The notes: generated by a model from the letters alone, not told the origin. A stretch of 22,543 nt of DNA from Deltaproteobacteria bacterium (GCA_016219145.1 JACRCG010000186.1:1-22543), one strand, 5' to 3'; counted from the first letter of the stretch, positions 15,547-22,543 are shown. Program-made: numbers and translations.

Positions 15547-16131
15547 ATGAAGAAAATATTGATATCATGGATTGGCAGAACAGACCTTCGAGCGGTGTTG
15601 GAAGGTGAAATTGTCGGACTCGGCCCGATTGCGCAAGCAGTTCGGGCCATGTCGTTTGACAGAATAGTTTTGTTGAACAACTTCCCGGAAGCTGAAGTCA
15701 AGCCATATATCGGCTGGCTCCAGGGTATTAAAAATGTTTCCGTTTCAACCCGCCAGGTAACACTTGCCAGTCCCACCAACTTCGCTGAAATATATGTGGC
15801 CGCTTCAGACACCGTTCAACAATGCAGTGTCGATTTTGGTTCCGATATCGACCTGACTTTCCATTTAAGCCCCGGTACACCGGCTATGGCGGCGGTCTGG
15901 ATACTGATTGCCGCCGGTCGCTATCCGGCTGAATTGATCGAATCCTCTCGTGAACAGGGGGTCAAGGCCGTCACTATCCCATTCGAGATTGCCGCCGAAT
16001 ATCTGCCCCGTCTGCGCGAGAAGCAAGAACTGAGCATAGCCGGACTAAAAAAGCAATATGCAAAAAATGCAAATTGCTTTTCTTACAAACCGGCAACTAT
16101 TTCCATTTTGGAAACAGTTGACAACAGCTAA
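15547..16131 (+). CDS. Stand-alone CARF-domain protein, probable truncated RtcR-like regulator
   Basis: This 194-residue protein resembles the N-terminal ligand-sensing CARF domain of RtcR-like sigma-54 activators. It begins MKKILISWIGRTDLRAV (first Rossmann strand), continues FDRIVLLNNFP and SPTNFAEIYVAAS, and has the nucleotide-pocket signature FHLSPGTPAMAAVWILIAAG, then YPAELIESSREQGV. In RtcR the comparable stretch is followed by an AAA+ domain and an HTH; here both are absent and the protein ends in about 25 unrelated residues after IAGL. CARF domains bind cyclic or modified nucleotides. The gene is a remnant or a free sensor sitting inside the hyp operon. No Shine-Dalgarno sequence is seen; TATACA at 15533-15538 could be a -10 box. 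The family call is by motif and is moderately sure. Confidence 0.72.
   Translation: MKKILISWIGRTDLRAVLEGEIVGLGPIAQAVRAMSFDRIVLLNNFPEAEVKPYIGWLQGIKNVSVSTRQVTLASPTNFAEIYVAASDTVQQCSVDFGSDIDLTFHLSPGTPAMAAVWILIAAGRYPAELIESSREQGVKAVTIPFEIAAEYLPRLREKQELSIAGLKKQYAKNANCFSYKPATISILETVDNS
16049..16081. repeat. Inverted repeat at the 3' end of the CARF gene
   Basis: Positions 16049-16062 and 16068-16081 are 14-base inverted copies with one mismatch (AAAAGCAATATGCA and TGCAAATTGCTTTT), separated by five A. It could be a hairpin in the mRNA or an operator. Its inner TGCA-A5-TGCA core recurs in the palindrome upstream of the next gene. Confidence 0.7.
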
Positions 16132-16139
16132 TAAAGCAA

Positions 16140-16156
16140 TGTGCAAAATATGCACA
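16140..16156. promoter_or_regulatory. Operator-like palindrome upstream of the RhuM-Doc gene
   Basis: TGTGCA-AAATA-TGCACA is a perfect six-base inverted repeat about 36 bases before the ATG. A TTGACA string stands just upstream at 16118-16123, but no good -10 box is placed to pair with it. It is a plausible binding site for a small repressor. Confidence 0.4.
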
Positions 16157-16191
16157 GTACAATTTCCCCCCAGAATCATTGAGGCACAAAT

Positions 16192-17178
16192 ATGACCACT
16201 ACTGACAATGCAGTTGTTTTGTATCAGGCCCCGGATGGTGCAACCTCACTTGCGGTGCATCTCGAAAAAGATACGGTATGGTTGACCCAAAAACAGATGT
16301 CAGAACTTTTCGGTAAGGATTTACGTACTATCAATGAGCATATCAGAAACATTTTTCGTGAGGGTGAACTGGAGGAAGTTTCAGTTATCCGGAAATTCCG
16401 GATAACTGCCGCCGATGGCAAAATGTACGATACGAGCCATTACAACCTCGACGTAATAATCTCCGTTGGTTACCGGATCAAGTCACAGCAGGGCACCCAG
16501 TTCCGCATCTGGGCCACACGGGTTCTGAAAGACCACATCGTCAAAGGCTACACCATCAACGAACAACGCTTCCGGGAACAGGCCGAAAAACTGACCGACA
16601 TGCGCCGGACCGTCGAGCTGCTGGCCCGCACTCTGGCCAATAAGGAACTGGTCAGCGAAACCGGCAAGGACGTGCTGCGGGTCATCACCGACTACGCCTA
16701 TGCCCTGAACCTGCTGGATCGTTACGACCACGGCACACTGACCATCGAGGAAACCACCCGGCAAGCACTGCACGTCATTGATTATGACGAAGCAATCGGG
16801 ATTGTCGCTTCCATGAAGGGGGAGTTCGATGGCCTGTTCGGCATTGAGAAAGATCAGGGATTCAAGAGCGCGTTAGGGGCCATCTACCAGACATTCGGCG
16901 GGGAGGAGTTGTACCCCAGCGTCGAAGAAAAGGGGGCCAATCTGCTCTACTTTGTTGTCAAAAACCACGCCTTCAGCGATGGCAACAAGCGGATCGCAGC
17001 CGCCCTGTTCATCTATTTCCTTGGCATAAATGGTATTCTTTACCGTCCCGACGGCAGCAAGCGCCTGGCCGACAACGCCTTGGTGGCACTGACACTGCTC
17101 ATTGCCGAGAGCCGGCCCGATGAGAAGGATACCATTGTCAAGGTAGTCGTGAACCTGATTAACCGGAATAATAATTGA
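16192..17178 (+). CDS. RhuM-Doc/Fic fusion protein
   Basis: This 328-residue protein joins two domains. Residues about 1-125 are RhuM-like: VWLTQKQMSELFGKD, INEHIRNIFREGELEE, YNLDVIISVGYR and GTQFRIWATRVLKDHIVKGY, as in the virulence-island protein RhuM. Residues about 190-328 are a Fic/Doc domain with the active motif HAFSDGNKR (His259 to Arg267). The GNKR ending, instead of GNGR, is the Doc form; Doc of phage P1 phosphorylates EF-Tu and arrests translation. A similar activity here is an inference. No Phd-like antitoxin is adjacent, and no inhibitory (S/T)xxxE(G/N) helix was evident. It lies between hypB and hypF, one base before hypF, and looks horizontally acquired. Confidence 0.88.
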   Translation: MTTTDNAVVLYQAPDGATSLAVHLEKDTVWLTQKQMSELFGKDLRTINEHIRNIFREGELEEVSVIRKFRITAADGKMYDTSHYNLDVIISVGYRIKSQQGTQFRIWATRVLKDHIVKGYTINEQRFREQAEKLTDMRRTVELLARTLANKELVSETGKDVLRVITDYAYALNLLDRYDHGTLTIEETTRQALHVIDYDEAIGIVASMKGEFDGLFGIEKDQGFKSALGAIYQTFGGEELYPSVEEKGANLLYFVVKNHAFSDGNKRIAAALFIYFLGINGILYRPDGSKRLADNALVALTLLIAESRPDEKDTIVKVVVNLINRNNN

Positions 17179-17179
17179 C

Positions 17180-19618
17180 ATGGGAAAATACGCTCCACTC
17201 ATCCGCCGACACTATAAAATAACCGGCATCGTTCAGGGAGTCGGCTTCCGCCCCTTTGTCTACCGGCTGGCGCATGAACTGGGCTTATCCGGTTTGGTGC
17301 GTAATTCCCCTGCCGGGGTAGAGATCGAGGCACAAGGTCTGGCACAGGCATTGGCAGCTTTTGAACAGGCTCTTTCCCATGACGCGCCGCCTCTGGCGGT
17401 GATCAGCTCCATAACTTCTGACGACATCCCCATTATCGACGACACCACATTCGAGATCCTCCCAAGCTCCGCTGGCGAGCCTGACATACAGATCGCCCCG
17501 GATTCAGCACTTTGCTCCGACTGTCTGCGGGAACTTTTCGACCCCTCCGACCGGCGTTACCGCTATCCTTTCATAACCTGCACTAACTGCGGCCCGCGCT
17601 ACAGCATTATTACCGGCATCCCCTACGACCGTCCCAAGACCACTATGGCGGATTTCCCGCTCTGTCAGGATTGTTTTCACGAGTACATCGACCCCCTGAA
17701 TCGCCGTTTTCATGCCCAGCCGGTGGCATGCCACAGCTGCGGGCCCCAGGTGTCACTGTTAAAGGCCCCCTCCCCGCCCCTCCCCCTCCTGGGGAGGGAG
17801 TGTTGTTCCTCCACCCAGCGGGGGGAGGTCGGGAGGGGGGAAGATGCCATCCTCCAGGCCGTTGATCTTCTTCTTCAGGGACACATCCTGGCCGTCAAGG
17901 GGATCGGCGGCTACCATCTGGCCGTGGATGCCTGTAACCCCGCTGCTGTTCAAAAATTGCGGGAACGCAAGCAACGTGACGAGAAGCCATTCGCTGTCAT
18001 GACTGCTGACCTTGAAGCAGCCCGCAGATTGGCTCTGATGAACGAGACGGAAGAGCGGCTGCTGGTTTCGGCGGAAGCTCCGATTGTGATTGTCAGAAAA
18101 AGTCCTGACTGCCAAGTATCGCCGCAGGTAGCTCCCAACAACGGCTGGTTGGGCTTGATGCTGCCCTATGCGCCGCTGCATCATCTGCTGTTTGGAGCCG
18201 GTTCAACGTTCGATGTTCAAAGTTCAATGTCTACAACCACGAACGTTGAACCACGAACCAGGTTAACCGCTTTGGTCATGACCAGCGGAAACATCTCCGA
18301 CGAACCGGTCGCTTTTGAAGATGAGGACGCTATAAAACGCTTGTCGGGAATCGCCGACTACTTTCTGATTCACAATCGTCCTATCCATATCCGCAGCGAT
18401 GACTCGGTCATGCGCGTATTCCAGGGCAAGCCTCTGTTTTACCGGCGCGCCAGAGGATATGCGCCGCGTGCCGTCAAACTTCCCTTTCAGCTTCAGCCTC
18501 TGCTGGCCGTGGGGGCCGAATTGAAGAGCTCCGTCTGCCTGGCCAGGAATGATCAAGCTTTTTTGAGCCAACATATCGGCGATCTTCAGAATGATTCATC
18601 ATACGACTCATTCTGTCAGACTATCCATCATCTGTCCGATATACTTGAAATCAGACCGGCACAGGCCGCCTGTGACCTGCACCCTGATTACCTTTCCTCC
18701 CGCTATGCCGAAGAGAGCGGACTGCCGCTGCTAAAAGTGCAGCACCACCATGCTCACCTGGCCTCCTGCATGGCCGAAAATGGCCTGAGTGGCGAAGTAA
18801 TCGGAGTGATATTCGACGGCACCGGCTATGGTCCGGACGGAACTGTCTGGGGCGGAGAATTTCTGGTGGGGGGATATGACGGCTACAGCCGCGCCGCCCA
18901 TTTCAGGAACACGCCACTTCCCGGCGGGGATGCCGCCGTCAGGGAACCGTGGCGCATGGCTGTTTCTTACCTCTATCAGGCTCTGGGCGAAGCTGCCTTC
19001 TCGACAGATCACCCGGCAGTGCGGCAACTGTCTGATCAGGAGCGGAGAGTATTTGTCGGCATGCTGAGTCGAGGAATCAACTCGCCCATGACGTCCAGCT
19101 GCGGCCGACTGTTTGATGCTGTGTCAGCGCTGCTTGATCTGCGACATGAAGTGTCATATGATGGCCAGGCCGCGATTGAACTTGAGGCGTTGGCTGAAAC
19201 GGTTGAGTGCAGCGGAACGGAAAGCTACCGCTACCGAGTCGTGCTGCATGAGAGTGGTCCTGCCGAACTGGATTTTTCCCAAATGATCATGGACATTCTG
19301 GCTGATGTTGATGTCGGAATTCCTCCTGCTGTGATTGCGGCACGTTTCCATGTTACGCTTGCGACTGCCGCGACTGATGTCTGTCTGATTATTTCCGGGT
19401 CCAGCGGCCTTGATCGGGTTATTCTCTCCGGCGGAGCTTTTCAGAATCGCCTTTTGAGTGAAATGGTATATAATGCCCTGACAAAAAATGGTCTGCAGGT
19501 GTTTACGCACCGGCTGGTGCCGCCCAACGACGGCGGCATTGCTCTGGGGCAGGCTGCTATCGCAGGAAGGAGAAAGGTCTCATATGTGTCTTGGCGTTCC
19601 GATGAAAATCTTGAGTAA
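17180..19618 (+). CDS. hypF: Carbamoyltransferase HypF
   Basis: HypF makes the cyanide ligand of [NiFe]-hydrogenases: it turns carbamoyl phosphate into a carbamoyl-adenylate and hands it to HypE. Domains in order are acylphosphatase (GIVQGVGFRPFVYRL at 16-30), two zinc fingers (CSDC, CTNCGP, CQDC, CHSCGP), a YrdC-like nucleotide-binding domain (KGIGGYHLAVDA, then TSGNISDEP), and a Kae1-like domain with the metal-binding VQHHHAHL and IFDGTGYGPDG. At 812 residues it exceeds the usual 750-770, and the excess is two in-frame palindromic insertions, at residues about 196-221 and 341-361. The insertions fall outside the motifs above, so the protein may still work. HypC starts within its last 35 bases. 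Confidence 0.96.
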   Translation: MGKYAPLIRRHYKITGIVQGVGFRPFVYRLAHELGLSGLVRNSPAGVEIEAQGLAQALAAFEQALSHDAPPLAVISSITSDDIPIIDDTTFEILPSSAGEPDIQIAPDSALCSDCLRELFDPSDRRYRYPFITCTNCGPRYSIITGIPYDRPKTTMADFPLCQDCFHEYIDPLNRRFHAQPVACHSCGPQVSLLKAPSPPLPLLGRECCSSTQRGEVGRGEDAILQAVDLLLQGHILAVKGIGGYHLAVDACNPAAVQKLRERKQRDEKPFAVMTADLEAARRLALMNETEERLLVSAEAPIVIVRKSPDCQVSPQVAPNNGWLGLMLPYAPLHHLLFGAGSTFDVQSSMSTTTNVEPRTRLTALVMTSGNISDEPVAFEDEDAIKRLSGIADYFLIHNRPIHIRSDDSVMRVFQGKPLFYRRARGYAPRAVKLPFQLQPLLAVGAELKSSVCLARNDQAFLSQHIGDLQNDSSYDSFCQTIHHLSDILEIRPAQAACDLHPDYLSSRYAEESGLPLLKVQHHHAHLASCMAENGLSGEVIGVIFDGTGYGPDGTVWGGEFLVGGYDGYSRAAHFRNTPLPGGDAAVREPWRMAVSYLYQALGEAAFSTDHPAVRQLSDQERRVFVGMLSRGINSPMTSSCGRLFDAVSALLDLRHEVSYDGQAAIELEALAETVECSGTESYRYRVVLHESGPAELDFSQMIMDILADVDVGIPPAVIAARFHVTLATAATDVCLIISGSSGLDRVILSGGAFQNRLLSEMVYNALTKNGLQVFTHRLVPPNDGGIALGQAAIAGRRKVSYVSWRSDENLE
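17766..17840. repeat. C/G-rich palindromic element inside hypF (first)
   Basis: A C-rich left half (17766-17789) faces a G-rich right half (17819-17840) as imperfect inverted repeats, with an inner perfect hairpin CCTCCCC/GGGGAGG (17779-17785 and 17791-17797). It is of the same type as the element in the ABC exporter. It is translated in frame as about 25 residues including PSPPLPLLGRE, CCSSTQRG and EVGRG, between the zinc fingers and the YrdC-like domain. Confidence 0.83.
18200..18252. repeat. Palindromic element inside hypF (second, GTTCAACGTTC family)
   Basis: GGTTCAACGTTCG at 18200-18212 and its exact complement at 18240-18252 are 13-base perfect inverted arms with a 27-base middle holding further GTTCAA-like units. 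It is translated in frame (STFDVQSSMS, TTTNVEPRT) between the conserved PLHHLLFGAG and TALVMTSGN segments of the YrdC-like domain. Confidence 0.85.
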
Positions 19619-19814
19619 AGATGGCGACAATATTGTCGCCGAAGTTGATGGAGTCCGGAAAGAGGCCAGCATCACCCTGCTCGGCGAAGAAATTGCGATA
19701 GGAGATTATGTGATCGTCCATGCCGGTTATGCTATTTCACGGCTGGATGAGGAGTATGCGACCGAGACCCTGCGCCTGATGCGGGAAGTTTTCTCGGAAG
19801 AGGATATGGCATGA
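19584..19814 (+). CDS. hypC: Hydrogenase maturation chaperone HypC
   Basis: HypC forms a complex with HypD, carries the iron-ligand unit and docks on the hydrogenase large-subunit precursor. The 76 residues start MCLGVPMKIL with the essential Cys2, and contain the conserved His in DYVIVHAGYAIS. The ATG at 19584 is chosen because it gives the invariant MCLGVP N-terminus and has AAGGAG and AAAGG 6-11 bases upstream (19567-19577). It overlaps the hypF end by 35 bases and shares ATGA with hypD. Confidence 0.97.
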   Translation: MCLGVPMKILSKDGDNIVAEVDGVRKEASITLLGEEIAIGDYVIVHAGYAISRLDEEYATETLRLMREVFSEEDMA

Positions 19815-20902
19815 TATTTCAGGACGAATTCCGTGATCGCGCCCTGGTTCAGAATATGGCTTCCAACATCCTTCGCATGGCTGAACGGCTAAAAACCCCG
19901 GTCAACTTCATGGAAGTCTGCGGCACCCATACCATGTCGATCTACCAGTACGGGATCCGCTCGCTGCTGCCCGAAAATGTCCGGCTGATCTCCGGCCCCG
20001 GCTGCCCGGTCTGCGTAACTCCGATCGGATACGTTGACAAGGCGCTGGCCTGCACCGCCGATCCGCGCACAATCGTAACCACTTTTGGTGACATGCTGCG
20101 CGTCCCCGGCAGCAGGTCATCTTTAATGGAAGAGCGGGCCAAAGGGGCCGATGTGCGCATTGTCTACTCGCCGCGCGACGCCGTCGCCCTGGCAGCGGCA
20201 AAGCCGGAGCGCCGCGTCGTATTCCTGGGAGTCGGCTTTGAAACTACTACTCCGGCTATTGCTGCTTCGATTCTGGAAGCTGACAAACTGGGGCTGAGCA
20301 ACTTTTCGGTTCTGGCTTCTCACAAAACCATCCCAATCCCGATGGAGCTTCTGACCTCCGACCCGGAATTGGGGATTTCCGGCTATCTCTGCCCGGCCCA
20401 CGTCAGCACCGTCATAGGCGGCAACGCCTACAGGCCGTTGGCCGAAAAATACAAAATCCCCTGCGTAGTCACCGGTTTTGAGCCGGCTGATGTCATGCAG
20501 GGAATCGAGATGCTGCTGGCCCAGATCCTTTCCGGCGAAAGCAAGGTAGAGATCCAGTACCGCCGGGCCGTTTCGTGGGAAGGCAACCCCAAGGCCCGCG
20601 CAATCGTAGATCAGGTATTTGAGCCGTGCGATACCGACTGGCGCGGTCTGGGAGTGCTGCCGGGAACCGGCATGGCCATCAGAGCCTGCTATGCCGGCTT
20701 TGATACCGAGCGGATTTTGACTCTGGATGTCCCGGAAGCGGTCGAAAATCCGGCCTGCCTCTGCGGTGAGGTACTGAAAGGGAAGCTGGCGCCTTTTGGA
20801 TGCCCTCTGTTTGCCACACTCTGCACACCCGAATCGCCGGTCGGCGCCTGCATGGTTTCCAGCGAAGGGACCTGCGCGGCCGCCTACAAGTACGGCAGAT
20901 AG
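19811..20902 (+). CDS. hypD: Hydrogenase maturation iron-sulfur protein HypD
   Basis: HypD, a [4Fe-4S] protein, is the scaffold on which the Fe(CN)2CO group is assembled with HypC and HypE. The 363 residues show the family signatures in order: FMEVCGTHTMSIYQYGIRSL, GPGCPVCVTP, GFETTTPA, HKTIPIPM, YLCPAHVSTVIG, and the C-terminal cysteines in CLCGEVLKG, FGCPLF, LCTPESPVGACMVSSEG that bind the cluster. Length is normal. Its ATG overlaps the hypC stop. The usual partner hypE is not the next gene here; a HAD phosphatase follows. Confidence 0.97.
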   Translation: MIFQDEFRDRALVQNMASNILRMAERLKTPVNFMEVCGTHTMSIYQYGIRSLLPENVRLISGPGCPVCVTPIGYVDKALACTADPRTIVTTFGDMLRVPGSRSSLMEERAKGADVRIVYSPRDAVALAAAKPERRVVFLGVGFETTTPAIAASILEADKLGLSNFSVLASHKTIPIPMELLTSDPELGISGYLCPAHVSTVIGGNAYRPLAEKYKIPCVVTGFEPADVMQGIEMLLAQILSGESKVEIQYRRAVSWEGNPKARAIVDQVFEPCDTDWRGLGVLPGTGMAIRACYAGFDTERILTLDVPEAVENPACLCGEVLKGKLAPFGCPLFATLCTPESPVGACMVSSEGTCAAAYKYGR

Positions 20903-20905
20903 CAG

Positions 20906-21493
20906 ATGGCTCGTTTCGGGCATATCTGGTCCGGTTTTTCTCACGGATTCCACCATCGCACTGAACTGCGGCGGCTGCTTGATAACACCCTGACGAATTC
21001 CTGCATCCTCGACCTGGCCCCAGAGGCTCTTCTTACGTCAGGAGTTGCAGCATTGGCTCTCGATTTTGACGGCGTTCTCTCTCATCATGGCGCCCCAGCC
21101 CCGTTGCCGGAAACCGTCGTATGGATGAAACGCTGCGAATCGGTTTTTGGTGGAGGCAGGATATTCATCCTCTCCAATAAGCCGACTGACGTTCGAAAAC
21201 AGTGGTTTGCAGAGCATTTTCCCGAAATTCGCTTCATTTCAGGTGTCCGAAAAAAACCGTTTCCCGATGGCCTCACCAAAACAGGGGAACTCTCCGGAGT
21301 TCCCCTGTCGCACATTCTAATGGTTGACGACCGCCTGCTGACCGGCTGTCTGGCCGCGCTGGTCGCCGACGCCCGCCCTTGCTATATCAGGCGACCGTAC
21401 GTTTCGTACCGTCATCGACCTTTTGCTGAAATGTTCTTTTCAATTCTTCGCCTGTTCGAACGCTGCTATATAAAAGCCATCACACTCTATTAA
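20906..21493 (+). CDS. HAD-superfamily hydrolase (YqeG/subfamily IIIA-like)
   Basis: This 195-residue protein has the four HAD motifs: nucleophile ALDFDGV with Asp53 and Asp55, ILSNKP with Ser90, RKKPFP with Lys117, and MVDDRLLTG with Asp141 and Asp142. There is no large cap domain, and the GDxxxTG-like end (VDDRLLTG) recalls the YqeG family, whose yeast relatives dephosphorylate phosphatidylglycerophosphate. The real substrate is unknown. The gene starts three bases after hypD without an obvious Shine-Dalgarno sequence, so it may depend on translation of hypD. It ends six bases from the convergent polyphosphate gene, and no terminator was seen between them. An alternative start a few codons downstream is possible. 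Confidence 0.8.
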   Translation: MARFGHIWSGFSHGFHHRTELRRLLDNTLTNSCILDLAPEALLTSGVAALALDFDGVLSHHGAPAPLPETVVWMKRCESVFGGGRIFILSNKPTDVRKQWFAEHFPEIRFISGVRKKPFPDGLTKTGELSGVPLSHILMVDDRLLTGCLAALVADARPCYIRRPYVSYRHRPFAEMFFSILRLFERCYIKAITLY

Positions 21494-21499
21494 ACTCCA

Positions 21500-22543
21500 T
21501 CATTTACCCAGCGCCTTCTCAATCCGGTCGCAAAGCGTCTTCAGCACCTTGATTCGGGCATAATACTTGTCGTTGGCCTCTACCAGCGTCCAGGGAGCGA
21601 TTTCGGTGCTGGTGCGATCGATCATGTCGCAGACCGCCAGTTCATATTCATCCCACTTGTCGCGGTTACGCCAATCCTCATCCGTGATCTTGTAGCGCTT
21701 GAAGCCGATCTTTTCCCGTTCCTTGAAACGCCGCAACTGCTCTTCCTTGGTAATGGAAAGCCAGAACTTGACGACTACGGTTTTATTCCGGACCATCTGC
21801 TCTTCAAAATCGTTGATTTCTCCGTAGGCCCGCATCCAGTCCTTGTGCTCGCAGTACCCCTCTACCCTTTCCACCAAAACCCGTCCGTACCAGGTGCGGT
21901 CAAAAATGGCAAAACGGCTTTTGCGGGGGATGTTGCGCCAGAAGCGCCACATGTAGGGCTGGGCGCGTTCCTCCTCGGTTGGGGCGGCCACCGGGATGAC
22001 CCGGTATTGACGAGCATCCAGCGCCTGGATGATGCGACGTATACTGCCACCTTTACCAGCCGCGTCGTTGCCTTCAAAAGCCACCACGACCGACAGTTTT
22101 TTAAAGTCCGGATGGCGGGTCAGCAGGTTAAGTTTGCCCTGGTATTTCTCCAGTTCGCTTTCGAATTCGGCTTTTTTCAGTTTTTTTGACATGTCCAGCG
22201 TCTGCAGAATCAGCAGGTTGTCAATTGTAGGCAGGATGGGTGGAATCGGCTCTTCGTGACGCGGGGGTTCGGGGGCATCCAGACGCTGGCGCATGGCATT
22301 CACAATGGCTTTGCCGATGGTCAGATAGCGATAGCGCGGATCGGTTCCCTCGACGATGGTCCAGGGCGATTCGGCAGTGCTGGTTGAACGCAGCATCCGT
22401 TCGGATACCTGCCGGAATTTATCGTACTGCTTATAGTGATCCCAGTCCGTATCGGTAACTCTCCAACGCGTTTTGGGATCTTTTTCAAGCAGCTTGAGGC
22501 GTTTTTTTTGTTCGCTCTGAGAGAGGTGCAGCCAGAATTTGAG
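21500..22543 (-). CDS. pap: Polyphosphate:AMP phosphotransferase, tandem PPK2 (N-terminus beyond window)
   Basis: This enzyme uses polyphosphate to phosphorylate AMP to ADP. The open frame runs to the right edge without a stop, so the visible 347 residues are the C-terminal part. The first 80 or so (LKFWLHLSQSEQKKRLKLLE, then TDWDHYKQYDKF and SPWTIVEGTD) match the end of one PPK2 domain, and a second full domain follows: Walker A FEGNDAAGKGGS, then FDRTWYGRVLVERVEG as Walker B, then FWLSITKEEQLRRF and TDEDWRNRDKWDEY in the lid region. Two PPK2 domains in tandem mark the PAP class. An ATG at 22396 is internal and should not be taken as the start. The symbol is by family. Confidence 0.92.
   Translation of the reverse strand, partial: LKFWLHLSQSEQKKRLKLLEKDPKTRWRVTDTDWDHYKQYDKFRQVSERMLRSTSTAESPWTIVEGTDPRYRYLTIGKAIVNAMRQRLDAPEPPRHEEPIPPILPTIDNLLILQTLDMSKKLKKAEFESELEKYQGKLNLLTRHPDFKKLSVVVAFEGNDAAGKGGSIRRIIQALDARQYRVIPVAAPTEEERAQPYMWRFWRNIPRKSRFAIFDRTWYGRVLVERVEGYCEHKDWMRAYGEINDFEEQMVRNKTVVVKFWLSITKEEQLRRFKEREKIGFKRYKITDEDWRNRDKWDEYELAVCDMIDRTSTEIAPWTLVEANDKYYARIKVLKTLCDRIEKALGK

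Noticed and set aside
15547..16131. CARF protein as a CRISPR type III effector
   Set aside because: There is no HEPN or nuclease domain, and no cas gene or CRISPR array in the window; the closest resemblance is the RtcR-type sensor.
22394..22396. ATG as the start of the polyphosphate enzyme
   Set aside because: The open frame continues to the window edge with PPK2-like sequence, so this Met is internal.

Overview
This window looks like chromosome from a Geobacter-type bacterium (Desulfuromonadota, formerly Deltaproteobacteria). That is inferred from gene content and protein flavour: Lon plus a small Hsp20, arginine decarboxylase followed by the carboxyspermidine route to spermidine, a GGDEF protein, PriA, and a [NiFe]-hydrogenase maturation (hyp) operon. 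I do not name a species. No gap longer than 300 bases lacks a gene, and I saw no tRNA, rRNA, CRISPR array or intact insertion sequence.

Layout. Positions 1-3979 read leftward: hsp20, lon, a strong terminator, a HigBA-like toxin-antitoxin pair with its own promoter, and the 5' end of thiL. A divergent promoter region at 3980-4183 then starts the rightward polyamine block: speA, a carboxy(nor)spermidine dehydrogenase, nspC and a 69-residue orphan protein. Together the enzymes feed arginine into agmatine and convert putrescine to spermidine; the agmatine-to-putrescine step is not here. A leftward membrane GGDEF protein (9081-10355) is followed by rightward priA, an ABC exporter and the hyp genes hypB, hypF, hypC and hypD. 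A HAD phosphatase comes next, and a leftward polyphosphate:AMP phosphotransferase runs off the right edge.

Three things stand out. First, palindromic repeats are unusually abundant and several lie inside genes without breaking the reading frame: one in nspC, one in the ABC exporter and two in hypF. Different palindromic elements fill three successive gaps of the polyamine block. Second, hypB carries an in-frame UAG exactly between its His-rich nickel-binding N-terminus and its GTPase domain, with no usable restart before the P-loop. Third, the hyp operon is interrupted between hypB and hypF by two foreign-looking genes. One is a stand-alone CARF domain resembling the sensor half of an RtcR-like sigma-54 activator that has lost its AAA+ part. 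The other is a RhuM-Doc/Fic fusion with no visible antitoxin, preceded by two TGCA-type palindromes.

All family calls rest on motif recognition by eye; no database search was run.
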